The position numbers and the translations under genes are program-made. 64,000 nt of DNA from Mytilus galloprovincialis (Eukaryota > Mollusca > Bivalvia > Mytilida > Mytilidae), in the NCBI RefSeq assembly GCF_965363235.1, contig NC_134849.1, positions 47,934,122 to 47,998,121 of the forward strand. The letters are read 5' to 3'. Positions 13,001 to 28,000 of this stretch are shown one piece after another. The notes below the pieces were generated by a model. It made no database searches. It was not told the origin of the DNA and worked only from the letters and a program-made list of their open reading frames with translations. The stretch's first letter is position 1. Every line of letters starts with the position of its first letter.

Positions 13001-16000
13001 AGCATGACTCTGGTGGAAATAGTATATATACGATCGCCGTCATGGACTCGGATTCGTTTACATGTAGCATCGCCACAACACCGACAACATCTGCTTTTTT
13101 GATTGACACTGCAAGTAAGTTCGAAAGATAAAAACGATAACGAATTCATCTAAATATATTTAACGATGGTACATTTTTAATTGTTCCATGAACATTATAT
13201 ATGATGCAAGACTGAATGCTTGAACACCTTGGGTTCAAGGATAGTTGGTTCGATTGTCGGAAAGATAAATCAAATCTTTGAATTTGTTATCCCCTGCAAT
13301 AAGATCAAACAGCCGTTATTGGGAAATCAAAGTCGAAAAGAATTGGAGAATGAGGGTATGCGTATAGAATTACATGTCTTTTATTGTTATGTTTGAACAA
13401 CTTGTAGTACTTAACAATTGGATTCAGCGTGTTGGACTGGTAATAAGCAGACTATATTCATATTCAGTTTATATTTTTGTCCTAACTATGCATTTGATAT
13501 TTCTAAATAAATATTAACTGGCTATTAAATAATCAATTTGTAGTCGTATTTCTGTAGAAAAGTACGAATTATAATGCAAGCAGTGTGATAAAATTGTCGA
13601 CATATCAAAACCTCCAACCATCATAAAGGTAGAAGACTAACCGCTTATATGATTATGTCGTTGTATTTTACACAGTCTAATCTACCTTCATCTTGTATTT
13701 CGGTATCCCGAAATTTTATTTCTAAATTTTTGTTTTAAACATGAAAATTATGTACCAAAAAGGGTCCGTATTCAAAGATACAGATTTTCTTTCAGATGAA
13801 ATAAATCTTATTGCTGGTCATGGGTTGGACTTTGACACACATAATACGTATACAATAACGATCACATGTAGTGACACTTCCGGCTCGTCATCAGCAACAT
13901 TAACAGTGAATGTACAGCAGAATACAGCACCAGTAATCACGAACCTGCCAGTTACTGAAAGTGTCCAGCAGACGATTGCTGTAGGAACTAATATTAAAAC
14001 CATTACCGTCACAGATGTAGAAACTGACATTGTTACATGTGTTATTACATCTCAAACTCCTAATACTGCAACTTTTAGTTTGCAGTTTAGCACACCTAGT
14101 GAGTAGTATTAATTTATTCATTATTAAAAAGAATACCAAATAGTACAAGACGATTTTATAAGAGTAGAAATTCATTGGCAACAACTCAACTCTCTAAAAT
14201 ACAATAATATAGAACAAATTAATAGATACTGACTGTCGGATTACAGAGTTCCTAAAAAGTAGATGTGAATGACGATGACAAGATTAACAAATAGAAATCC
14301 GTTTCATTGCATTTTGATAAAAAAAAAAGTATTAACCTGATATAATTTTATGATCATCTTTTTCCTTTCTTAACAAACATACATACCTGTATTTTGTATA
14401 ACGTATAGTATATGAAACATGCATTTATATAAGTTTTAATTTCAGATTATGAAGTACATTCAAACAAGGCCCTGGATTCTGTGACAACAGCATATACTAT
14501 AGACATCACATGTTCGGACAATTGGGGATCGACAACCAAGACTTTGAGTGTTTTCGTAACACTTAATCAGCCTCCTAGTTTCACCGGATTTCCCGCCAGC
14601 ATAACGGTGAATGAGGCCGATGCCGGTGGAAAGAGTATTTACACTATCGGCGTCACAGATCTTGATACGTTTACATGTAGTATATCCTCAGCACCTACAA
14701 CCCCTACAGCCTCCACCTTTCAGATCAATACAACAACAAGTAAGATAAAATATACTACAAAAGCCTTTGTGTCTTTCTATTTTAGTTTAGTATGACGTTC
14801 ATTTTCACAGAACTACTACATATCTTTGTTTAGGGGCCAGTTGAACTTGGTATTTTCTCGCTGTGTAGAAAACTTATTAGTAGCCTTCGGCTGGTTTCTG
14901 CTCTTTGGGCGGGTTGTCGTCTTCCATTCTCAATTCTTTTACACAAAAGAGGACATACACAAGTAGTCATAATTTTAATTGAATAAAACTGCAATATAAA
15001 AAGCAGGTGTTTTATGAGATAAGTATATATCCGCCAAAGTTCAAATGAAGTGGATGTTATCAATGATGTAGCCAACCGGCCTTCAAGAATGAAAAAAAAA
15101 AACAAAACGCACACCGTTTAGTCGGCTATAAAAGGTTTCGGACATAAACACAATTATTTATAAAACTAACAGCCTAATTGATAACACTACCATTTACGAG
15201 AAACAAATATACCAGATATGAACCAACGACAATCACTGAACAAACTACTGACTCCTTACTTAAGAATGTGGCGGGGTATGGTTGATTTTTTACGAAAAGT
15301 AATATGTATGACGTGACCAACGAGTAACAAAACAAAATAAAAAAATGTTACTAATGACAAACGATAATCTACCGTTAAATCCCGAGGGATGCAAAAAAAA
15401 AAAAAAAACCGGATTGCACGTTACCATTCAGAATTAATCATTTTTTAATGTAGGGCTTAACATGGGAATTCCATTGGAAATAAGAAAATTGGAGTTATCA
15501 CTTTTGTTATCAAGCTTATATATATATTCAGATTGTTTGTAACGATAGGAATGGCATCTTTCTATAAAGACACGTGCACCGAACGAAGAACATAGTTATC
15601 AAATAATAAACATATTGGTTATCATAAACAACGCTACGGATGTCCCTAATGGAATACAAATTGAGGAGTTTTCAGGGGAACCTGTCGTAACCCCTCGTTT
15701 TAGGGGTATTTACTTGACTCAATTTAGTGTTTTGTGGATTCTGCTTGTCTTTTCTTCCCTTTTCTATATACTAATTGTCGTCTACCGTTTTTGTTTACTG
15801 TAATGTCGCTATTTTCAGAACCCTTTAATTAGAATGAAGGAGTTTCATTTTACATAGTAAATAAGTGGTGTGCATTGACTTAAAGTAAACTGGACATTGA
15901 ACGGTAACCATGATGTTTGGTCGTAAAATTCGTTCAACTGATCAGATGCAAGATCAAATTCGTTATACAACAATGAGGTTACGGTTAATTTTATATTTAT

Positions 16001-19000
16001 CATCTCACAGGTAAATGCACGGCATTGTTCTAGTTGTTAACTACTGAGATTGTATTGCAAATTTCTGATTTCAGATGAAATAAATTTAGGCAGTGGCCAT
16101 GGTTTGGATTACGATACTCAGAACTCGTACACCATTACCATTATATGTGCTGATGCTACAGGGTCATCGACTGAATATTTAACTGTGAACGTACTGCAAA
16201 ACTCTCCGCCGGTCATAACGAATCTCCCGGATTCTGGGTCATTCACAACTGGGACAACTGCTAAGACACCGCTTCATGATCTGATTGTCACTGATCCTGA
16301 AGGCGACTCTTTTATCTGTACATGGAGTAGCACCCCAGTTGGACCATTTGGCTTTAACAATACAGGTAGATTTTTCTTTATTATGATTTAATAATTTGTT
16401 TTATACATTTATCTTAGGCTGTTCTTTTAAAACTTAATTTGTGTGACATTCATTAAATGGTATTTTAAGATAATCAATTGTTTAAATGACGCATATTCTT
16501 TCTATGAAGTTAATATAATGCGTCCTATTAGTTTATACTGTTATATTTACATTAGATGTATGTTTCAACACGTTATTTTGTTTGACTAACATCAATCTTG
16601 AAATGAAATTTAACATTAATGATGACACACGTTTCCACAATAAATGTACAGGTAAATAACAGAAAAACTGTTTTCATGATCATAGCGAAAAAATGTAATT
16701 ATAAGTATTGAATGCTTTTTTTCGTAATTTCATAGGGTTTTAAAAGCGTTGACCGTGCGCTCATTTTTAGAATGAAGCGCTTCTGCACTTTATGAAAACT
16801 GTACTTCGGTTCAACTGTTTTACACCCAAATGAATTTACAAAAAGAAGCATTCAATTCTGTCATAAAACTTTTAATTCAATTTTGTACAAAACGGAAAAT
16901 AAGGTTAAGGAATAGAGAACCCGGATGCTGTTTTTCAATGGGTTTCTTATAAAAGAACATGCAAACAAATGATATAAGAAACCGACCGTGCAAGGGTTGT
17001 ATAGCCAGTCAAGGTCGTTAAAAACTTCCATTTGTTGATATAAGAAAAACACTAAGCAAGTATCATTTAACAGAACTAATCAAACAGTTCATATCACTGT
17101 CATATGTTTTTTTCAGCTAACCAACTATACGTAAACGCAAACCCTACATTCTCTGCTTCAACTTATGCAATCGATATTCAGTGCAGCGATGCTTATGGAT
17201 CAACAACAAAAACATATACATTATCTGTTACACCGAATTCGGATCCAGTCATAACCGGAATGCCTTTAACAGTGACAGTTTCCGAAACCGAAACTGCTTC
17301 TAGCACGATACATCCAATAGCAGTTACAGATGCCGAATCTCATACAATATCATGTTCTCTTGTGTCTGTACCAGCAGGTCCGTTTTCAATTAACGTGAAT
17401 CCACCTTGTAAGTTTTATTTAGTTTTATATTAAGTGTAGGGGGCTAAAGTGTATTGGTCGCGAACGGACCTGATACCGTTTTATTTGCCTGTTTAATTAT
17501 GTCGTCTCTGAAATAACTATTTGTTGGAAAACTCGAAATTGGTTCTCGAAATACATTATGCTTATCTGTTGTGATTTTATGAATATTGTTTAATCCGCCT
17601 TTTCCTCCAAATCCATATTATTCAAGTGACAAAGAGCATCACTTTGATCATTCGCATTTGTGTTTGTACTTTATTCAAAATTAAACAGAATTGAAAAGAT
17701 GATTTAGATGATGCCTATAATCAATTATACAGTTACATACGTAAATGCAGTGCGAAAAAGTATGTTAATACATTTTATTATGAGCAATATTGTGACCTTT
17801 CTGATGATGTCGATCTTTTTAGCTGATTAAATAATTTTAATTTTAAATTTACAGATATATAATTTTTACTCTGACTTTTATTTAAAATTTATGCAAAAAT
17901 TATATTTTTTAAACATGCGAATACTGCTCACCATAGTAATGAATACACGATTTCAGATACATATAGTCTCGTATTAGTTTTGCATCTTGGTTAAGTGAAA
18001 CGTGATTTCAGATTGGCTTTCCTCAGGCATGGTCCCAAAATTACACAATACAATTGAAGCATTACATGCTACATAATATATATAAATTACAGTGTATGAA
18101 GTTATACTGGATGCGAATGCTATCAATTCGTTAGATGGTGTCACTACCCCTTCACATACAGTTACGGTAACGTGTCAAGACACAGCGGGCGGAACAGCAA
18201 CTGGTAATCTTACCGTTGATGTTACTCCAAACTTGGCGCCAACTGTAGATAAACTTCCTGATCACTTTGAAGTAAGTGAGAACCAAATTGTGGAATTAGA
18301 AATTTGGAATCTGGAATATACCGATCCGGAAAGTGATACACCAGTTACATGTGTAGTTGTTACTGATCCTGTAGGTGGACCTTTCGATTTGCGCGAATCA
18401 GGAACGCCAAATGGTAAGAATAATTACCTGGAAATCACTTAAAAGATTCAAAGTATAAATTCATTTAATTCAAGGCACATTTGGCATATTCTAAAATCTC
18501 CATCAACGCTTGAATGCCTGCTCATTCTAATGTATGAATGTAAGAAGATTGCTTTCCTTAAATGATAGTTTTTGCATGCATGAACATAAATATTCCTGTA
18601 GATAATTGATTGAAAGACGATATAGAAATAAAACATTCATATATTAAAGCATCAAATTATGTATTAAATTCTTATTAAGTAATTTCATGAAATCTCTGCT
18701 TTGGATATAGTCAGTTGTTTTGCGTACCACATAGCTATTAAAACAATACTATCCAAGTTATTCTTACTATTTGGGGAATTCAAATATCACATAGACATTA
18801 TAACAACCATTTATCACTTTTACCCTGTTATTCAAAAACTTGAAAAATTGGTAATTATCTAGTATTAAGATATCAGAAATTTACGACATTATCATAATAA
18901 ATGAATACAGTTTTAATGTTCAATATTGATTTAATACAAAAATTGAATATTAATAATAAAAAAAGTGTGGCAAAAAGTAAAATCACAAAAATACTGAACT

Positions 19001-22000
19001 CAGAGGAAAATCAATTCGGAAAGTCCATAATCACATGGCAAAATCAAATAACAAAACGCATCAAAAACGAATGGACAAGACTGTCATATTCCTGACTTGG
19101 TACAGGCATTTTCAAATGTAGAAAATGGTGGATTGAACCTGGTTTTATAGCTAGCTAAACCTCTCACTTGTATGACAGTCGTATCACATTCCATTATATT
19201 GTCACCGATGCTTGAACAAAACAAACAGAAACAATAGTTAAAAATGTCAAAAAAAGGGTACAGCAGTCAACATTGTGTTATCATATTAATCACTATAAAA
19301 ACAACAAATGTAACGAAGAAGCACACATCAAATTAACATCCTCCTTTTGATTATATTATACGATTTTATTTGTCTATGCAAAATGCACCCATCAAGGAAG
19401 GAGGGTTTTGAGTACTAGTGTAAAATTGTGCGTTTGAAATTCGCACAGGTAGACATGAAATAATTTTGTCGTTCAAAGTATGACGGGATGCATAAATACA
19501 GTCACGCAAAATAAATATAACAAAAAGTGACCAAACAGTATAAAGTAATAATAAATAAAATAATAGTGTGGTTCAAAGTATGACGGGATACATAAGTACA
19601 AAGTCACGTCAAATGTATATAACAAAAAAGTGGGTTAACAGTTATTTTATTTTTTAAAGTCCTATTAATAAATAACATAATTTTGTCATTCAAAGTATGA
19701 CAAGATACATAGGTACAGAGTCACATCATAAAATAATTTTGTCGTTCAAAGTATGATGGGATACATAAGCACAGAGTTAAGTCAAAAAGGATATCTAAAA
19801 AAAACCAGACTTAACAGTAAAAGTAATATTAATAAAGATAAATAAAAGAATAATATAACACGTTATTAAGATAATCAACAACGTCAGTACGCAAAATCTA
19901 TACTTCAAGACCATCATGTATTATTTGTGAAGTTGATACGGAATATTTATCAACAAGTTCTTGGTACCTTCCGATGAACTTTTTTAGAAAAAGGACGAGA
20001 CGTTCTTTGACATACCCCTGGTTCATCAACTTTCTGCTCAGACATTGGTGACGTTTTACAAAGTCTGACTAGGAGCTGCAAGCTCTTGAATATCGAATAA
20101 GTTGGGAAATGTATATTCCATATGCAGGTGAAGTTGGTATATTGCTACTAAGGTGGGGGAAATTGATAATTTCAAAATCAAAATCGTCTCGTTTGTCATA
20201 GATTCTGGTACTAAGATGACTGTGCATGTCAAATTCGAGGTATAAGTCTAAAAATGAGGCGGAGGAAGCCGTGTCTGTTGTCTCTTTAATTTCTAGTTCT
20301 GGTGGATATATTTATTGAACCCAATCAGAAAAGTTCGGATTGTTAATGGAAAGAACATCATCAGTATATCTGAAAGTGAAATTAAATAACCTGGCTTCTT
20401 TGATCTTCTTGTTTTTGACAAGTGTCTGAAGGAACTCCGATTCATATGAAAATAAGAAGAGGTCAGCAAGGAGAGGCGCACAGTTCGTTCCCATAGGAAT
20501 ACCGACAATTTGTTGAAAAAGTCTACCTCCAAACTCAACAAATATGTTGTCGATAAGAAACTCCAGCATACTGACCACTTGTTCTTTTGTGTAGCATGTT
20601 TTACCTTTTTGTTTGTCACTATTAACGAAATATGCCTAATGAAATCCCAAAGTAATAAATTTATAGCGTATGCTACCATTTTTATGTTGAAAGGCATTGT
20701 GGATTATTTCTTTTAGGCGATTTTTCAATTTTACATGGGGAATGGTGGTATACAGGGTTGAAAAATCAAAAGTTTTGATAGAACTTACTTCAGAAAAAGA
20801 CCGAGATTTAAAATTGTCTAGAAGTTCTTTAGAATTTTTAAGAATCCACATATGGTTAATACCACTACGCGAGTAAACAGTTTCACAGTATTTCTGAAGA
20901 CCCTCTTTCACTGCGGATAGAATTTTAGTCAATCTAATGGACAATTCTTTAGTGGAACATGAAGATGAGCCAGCAATATACCGTTGTTTGTACGGAATTT
21001 TATGAAGTTTTGGTATTCAATACAAACAAGGTAAGTCCTCCGATTTGGTGTTCAATGTAATATTTATTGAAGCCATGAAGGACTTATGATTTGTTAAAAT
21101 CTTATCCTTGTCAAATGATATGTCTTTGTATGTGGGATTACCTGAGTGCTCCTTTATACCCAATTCTTTTACAAGACATTCGTAGTAATACGATTTACAT
21201 ACAAAGACAATATTATTTGAAGCTTTGTCCGCATGCTTTATCGATGTATGAATCTCAAGAATCGAATAAGAATGCAAATCAAGGCAATAACAACTCCCCT
21301 GAAAGGTCAAGACCGGGTGCGTCGACGGGGTAAGCGTTGCATGTTGTTGTTGTTGTTTTTTTTTTAAATAGAGCACTTTTTTATATGTAATGTTTTGCTG
21401 CCTATTAACGTTCTGGTTTTAGAGATCGGGAAAACTTTAATTAAAGCAGTATTTTGGACAAAATAAAGAGTAACTTTTAAAAGAACGTCTATATACATGT
21501 GTTCATCATTTTCCTTGCAGTTAAGTATTTTTGTGATTTGACTTCGTCATAGTTTATTGTAAATACTAGCCATTCCAGTATTTGTAACATACTAGTATTC
21601 TAATGTTTTGTTAAGTGTATTGTATAAAAAATATGACTTTATGAAACAAAGCGTTGAAAGTTTAATTTGTTTTAGATTACGGATTATGGGTAACGGCTAA
21701 TCCTAATTTCAACTATACGGGTGTACCTACACACACAGTGACCTTTACTTGTACTGACCATCATAATGGAAGAACAGGGAGGAGTTCTAGTGGCATTTTA
21801 TATGTTGATATTCTGGAAAACAGACCACCTGTATTCACATCTGCTAGTACGTACATGCATGTAATTGGGATTTCATTTGCTTCATATCTTTATATATATA
21901 TATATGATATGAGACTTTTAGTATCTAAATTTCTAGGTACTTTTCAAAGATCTAGTCTTGATCTTTATAAGTTTTATCAGTCAAACATACTAATAGTAGT

Positions 22001-25000
22001 AAAACAAATAATGTTATAAAATGGTTGATACATACATGTGATGAAAACTAGTGTATATAAATTTGAATATCTTTATATATTTATGATGAACACGAGTAGT
22101 GATGAGGTATACGCTAATCACACATCCACTCAACGATATATTAATACCTAAAAGACATTAGGAGCTAACATACACTTTTAAAAATAACCAAGTAGTCAAG
22201 TGAAAGTTTCTGTAGGGAAGAGGAAACCGTGAAATAACAGATGGTTGGTACCATGTTATTATTATTTCAATTATGAGTGTGTACCAACATACTATTTTAG
22301 CGATTTAAGGATTGATTGATTGATTGATTAATTTTTAGAATTTAATATTTAATTAACCTTTTTATCTGTCTATCTGTTGCAGACTCTCATACTCAAAATG
22401 CACAATCAACTCCTGTCAATACTAAAATATTTACTTGTGTTACTACCGATGCTGATTCAGATACTGTTACATACAGTATGTCAATAAACCCTTCAACAAG
22501 TAGTTTTACTATGGATCCAGGTAAGGTTTTTTTTAGAACTATATACCAACACATATCAAAGTATATATTAATGAATGTGTCCAGTTAAACGACATTTCAC
22601 AACTTATTTGACAGTATCTATTGTATGTGGGTGCATTATGGTAAATAGCTAAAATAATTTGAAACAGCATAAATATTTTTTTATCCTATATTTTGGTCAC
22701 CTAATTGTATAAAGGCACTTACAACTAGATGGCGGATACGTAAAGAAAATTGAAATTTTGTTTAACATCGTATTATGCACCACACTATACTGAAATACAC
22801 AGTAAAGTTTATATGTAGCAGTCGCATTCATTCATGATAGTAATATTATTAAAACAAAAACATTTGTATAACGCGAAAATAATAGTAAGGTCATTTAATT
22901 TATAAACCCTGCATGTGGGGTTGATCCGCACAGTAATGATACATATAACAATACGTTTTGACCAATTTATGATATTTTCATCCTCGTTGTAGAAATAAGA
23001 CAAATATGAAGTTAATTTTCTTGTATAGAAGGGTTTCCATGACAAGAACAAATGTTCCTAAACTTACAAGTAAACGTGTTTTATGCAAAATCAATGTTCA
23101 GTTGATGAAGGTGAATATTAATGATTTTGTTACATTTTCAGTAACTTGTGATATCTGGACCACTCAGGATCTAAAGAAAGAACTGAATAGTTTTTACACG
23201 GTGACAATAACGGCTGATGACGGCAAAATTACCACTATTCAAGACCTTGGATTAACTCTTACAAGTATGATTAAAATACATGCCTTTAAGAATGTTCGCT
23301 GTCAAAACAAAACATAACATTGTATTTTCAAGGTTCAATCAAATTTTTTTTATAACACATTTCTTTACTGATTCGCAACATCAATATCTTTTAAGTTGGA
23401 ACGGATACAGAAAGCAGTTTAGACTAGCCGAAAAAAATTGATGAGAATTATGTTGGTTAGGTTCAACCAGCCCTGACGGTAAATAAACCTTATTTTTTAA
23501 CCGTGTGATCTCTGATACTATTCACATTGACAGTCTCTCATTTTGAACAACAATGTATATGGAGAATTATTTATTGAGCATTCGTTTCTACAAAAACTGT
23601 CCACAAGTATGATTCAACTTTTGAGAGCATTTACACGGTGTAAAATGAATATCTTATTCAAGTTTCAAAGATATTGCGTGTACTCTTTATCTTTAGTATA
23701 ACTTGAAATGAAAAACAGTTCCGCAAATTTAAATTAACCTAATTAATCAATGGTGTCCTTTTTTTGAAGAAAAACTGTAGTATTGAATTGATTTTTATTT
23801 TCTATGCAAGCATCCAATGAAATTGAAAGGCAATAAAACTATTAATTCATGTCACTTCGCGTACATCTTCTCATCAACACATCTTTTTAATGAGTACCTA
23901 TACATTTTAAAGTTCTTAACGTCTGAAAGCGTTTCTATTAAAATGCTATTAAACCTTATATTAGAACCTCTGATAAATAAAATACAAATAAAAAACTTAA
24001 GATAATGATCGAGATCATATCAAGTAAATAGTTGTAATAATGGTCTCAAGAATGTATAGTAATTCTGGAAGAATAGTAAGGTTCTGGACCGTTTAAAGTA
24101 ATTTGAATCTTCATTCAGACTATTTTTGACGACTTCTCCATAATTAAACAAGTTTAATTTTGTTTAATATAAGTACCTACGCGATGTTGGACATTGTGTA
24201 GTATGTAAAACATTGATAAAAGACCAAGAAAGCTTTTCACTTTCTTATGATTGACTGAAATAAATGTTTAAATGGAAAATAATTTTCTGTCTTTAAATAT
24301 AAAAAGTGGTAATTTAATAAATTAAATAAAAGATATATCGTTCATAATAAATTCATATAAATTCAATTGTGCTAATTGTGTATCAAATGTGTGAATTTGA
24401 TTGTAATTTTTTACTAGTACATGATTTTACAAAAGTACATCTATTATAAGCATACCTGTTCGACTGAGTGTTAAACTAATTATTCGAATGCTTGAGTTGG
24501 AGGACGGAATATGATGACTGTGAAAAAAACAGGCTTTATTTCCTTAGCAATTTCCTGTCCTTGTTGTGAAAGAAATAAACACATTAGAAGTGAAATAACT
24601 GCCTTCAGAAGAATTGTTTCCTCTTTTTTTGACTTGTGCTAACCTTATGTTGAAGAAAAATGAATACAAAATTCAGAGTAAAGTTTTTGATAGATTAAAT
24701 AAATTTTCTTCCCCGAGCTATTTTTTTCACTGCCATATTGTTTTGTAGAATTTGTTTATGGTTATAGTAATTAATAAATCAATAAACTTGTACTTTTCTG
24801 ACCACATATCAGTTAAATCAAAAAAGATGAAGAACTAAGGCACCAAACAAAAAGCTCAATAAAACAGAAAAGTCCCGTGATCTAAACTAATAATGACGAA
24901 AAGACATAGACGAATAATTTGCATTACATAGATAACTAAATAGTGAGCACCACCAAACCACCAAAATTTAAAATAAAGTAAGGTTTTCTAGAATTGTTTA

Positions 25001-28000
25001 GCCTAAATAACTAATGTGGCATCTCTTACAACAGATGTAAATACAGCACCAGAGATTACAAATATAGGGTTAAATCAAGCGGTAAAGGTTTATTTTGATG
25101 AAACAACAGCAACCAATACATTGTTGTATTCGCCAGTTGTCTACGATCCGGATACAGGACAAACACAGACAATAACCTACACCGTATTTCCTATTGGAGA
25201 AGTAGGCACATTTGATGTTTCTACAAGTATGTTTTATTACGTTTTAGTACTGCGATCTTCTCTCATTCTGAACTTGTAATTCGTGTTGTTTTTATAACTT
25301 TTGTAAGCAACGCCAATACATCAAGTGTCGTTTTTCTTAATTCAAAACTATATTGAAAGAGCCGCGCTAAAAAAGGGATCAATAAAATAATCTAGTAACT
25401 GAAGACATCGATCTTTTTTGTATACTCGAAAATGAGTTCAAGCTATCATTAAGAATCAATTGAAAACGGTCGACGAGAGTAAAACATTGATTGAAATCGA
25501 AAATATTTAATTTCGATACAGTTTTTTTTTATAATTTTGGATCGTCAGTGTAAATAAACAAGATGAGATGAACTACTTTTTAATAGACATTTTGTTTCGA
25601 TGTAGAAAGTTTCTTAAATTACTATGTGTTACGTTTTATAACAATCTACTCTTCAGATCTTCATATCATTTTGTTGCAACGCTTCTCTTGTATGTATTAT
25701 TGCTAAAACCTAAAAATGTTTCTACTATTTTTTATAGTTTCAGTCATTCTTCTTTAAAGTAGACAACGTATCTGTATCTTATGATCTAATGTTTTTGTGC
25801 TGAAATTTGAATGCTATGTGTCTTTTTAGGTGAGATAAGATTAAAAAATGGAAAAACATTTGATTATGAATATATTAATTTGTACAAACTGACCATATAT
25901 GTCACTGACAGCTACGCAACAACTGGTCCATACTACCTGGATGTACACATTAACAATATACCAGAAGTATGTGGATTTGACAAAACAGTGTATGAAGCTA
26001 GTACTTATGAGGCAGGGGTAGGTTTTTATATCTTTATCATTTTTAATTGAATTACTGATGATAATGATTTAGTCGTACAGCTACTACAAAGCAGCTTAGC
26101 ACAGACAATATCTAAAATATTCTAGTATTTTCAGAACAATAAAATTGAGAAAGGAAATTGGGAAGGTGTCAAGGCGACAACAACCCGACCATAGATTATT
26201 CTATTTAAAATTTTGGTTCCCAATGGATCATTTACTTCTAGCTATATTCGGCATTTATTATGTCCGTGCGTTCGTTCCCTTCAGGTTTAAGTTTTTGGTC
26301 AAGGCAGTTTTTGAAGAAGTTGAAGTCCAATCAACTTGAAACTTAGTAAACATGTTCCCCATGATATGATCTTTCTAATTTTAATGCCAAATTATAGTTT
26401 TGACCACAATTTCATGGTCCACTGACCATAGAAAATGATAGTGCGAAGTTCAGGTTAAAGTTTTTGGTCAAGGTAGTTTTTGATGAAGTTAAAGTTACAA
26501 CAACTTGAAACTTAGTACACATGTTCCCTATGATATGATCTTTCTAACTTTAATTCCAAATTAAAGTTTTGACCCCAATTTCACGGTCCACTGAACATAG
26601 AAAATGATAGTGCAAGTGGGGCATTCGTGTACTATGGACACATTCTTGGTTTTTTTTTTTTTGAGGTACACTGAAGAATCTTTTATAGTCAGAACGAATG
26701 CTAGGCTTACAAAATCTTGAATTCAATAAAAGATTTAAGAATATGACAGTTGTTATTTAATAGTTTGTTTCTACATTTTGTTTTATGCATGTTGCATTGT
26801 TGTTTGTTTGTTATTGCAATTGTTCTGTTGTTTCGTTTGTTTCCTCTTATAGTTGATGTGCAGGGGCGGATCCAGGATTTTTGAAAGAGGGGGCGTAGTT
26901 TTTCAAAGATCGCGGAGCGGAGCGAGGTGAAATTTTTTTTTTGGCCCTTTTTAGGACTAAAAACATAAAATAAGTGAAATATGCACTTTTTAAACGGTTC
27001 CTGGCTTGGGGCATGCATATTTTGTAGTTGCTGTTAAGGTGTAAGAGTTGGAAATTTTCGATGCTGTATTCTCCCTATTAAGTGTCTATCATAAAATGAT
27101 AGTATGGATCCATAGCTATGTGCTGATACATTTAATGTGGGATTTGTCAGTAAAACATAGACATTGAAAATTCTACCACGTATGTTGTAAGTTAAGTTAG
27201 AATAACCTCACATATTTCTTGTTGTAAACAAATGTACGCTGGGCTATTCGATTGAATTTGAAATATGACCGACACGAGTTAAAAAAACAAACAAGCAATT
27301 TTTATCTAAATGTTTGGTTGATATATTTCACCAACAACATTAAGTAAAGTTAAGGGTTCCAAATCAATCAAAGGCTAAGAATGAGTCTGAAATGACAACT
27401 AATTTATGAATGGCGACCGAAAAATGGAGACATAAAGCCACACCCAGCAGGCAGGTTGCGGTCTGGTCTTGAAAAAAGTATTCCATATATATCAGTTAAG
27501 CGAAACAGACATTCCGGTCAGACATATAGACCCCTGCCACAAAAAAATATGCCTGCTTTTATTCATCATGTTCATTTAATGCCAAATAATTCTGTTGGGA
27601 ATTTTCGTTTCAAATAGCAAAAAAGTGGACAAGATTTTTGTTTTGCGTCCAGAATTTTTGTTTAAGGCAAAAATCAGTCCATTTTTTCTACGCAATGTGT
27701 TACTGTAATTTGAATTTCAAAATGACTGAGACACGTTTTATTCGACGCACTGCAGGTCAACTCCACCATAGAGAATCACATGACTTTGATAATCAGTAAA
27801 TTCCAGCGAAAAATATCTTTATAAGTCAAGAATTGTCGCATAAAAATTAAATAGTAGTACACGGGAAATAGCAAAGTTCACGAAGTCTAGTCTGATTAAT
27901 CAATTTACCAAAAAAAAAAAAAAAAAGTCCGAGCCCCCCTCTGGATCCGCCACTGATGTGTTTCCCTCGGGTTTAGTTTGTAACCCGAATTTATGTTATC

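Noticed and set aside
12865..13149. Minus-strand open frames opposite the cadherin exons (also near 11493, 12256, 13818 and 29027)
   Set aside because: They are reverse shadows of well-supported plus-strand exons.
20510..20716. Plus-strand 68-residue open frame
   Set aside because: It is the antisense shadow of the minus-strand reverse-transcriptase frame.
22312..22333. TTGA/ATTG microsatellite
   Set aside because: A short run of about five units in an intron, ordinary for AT-rich DNA.
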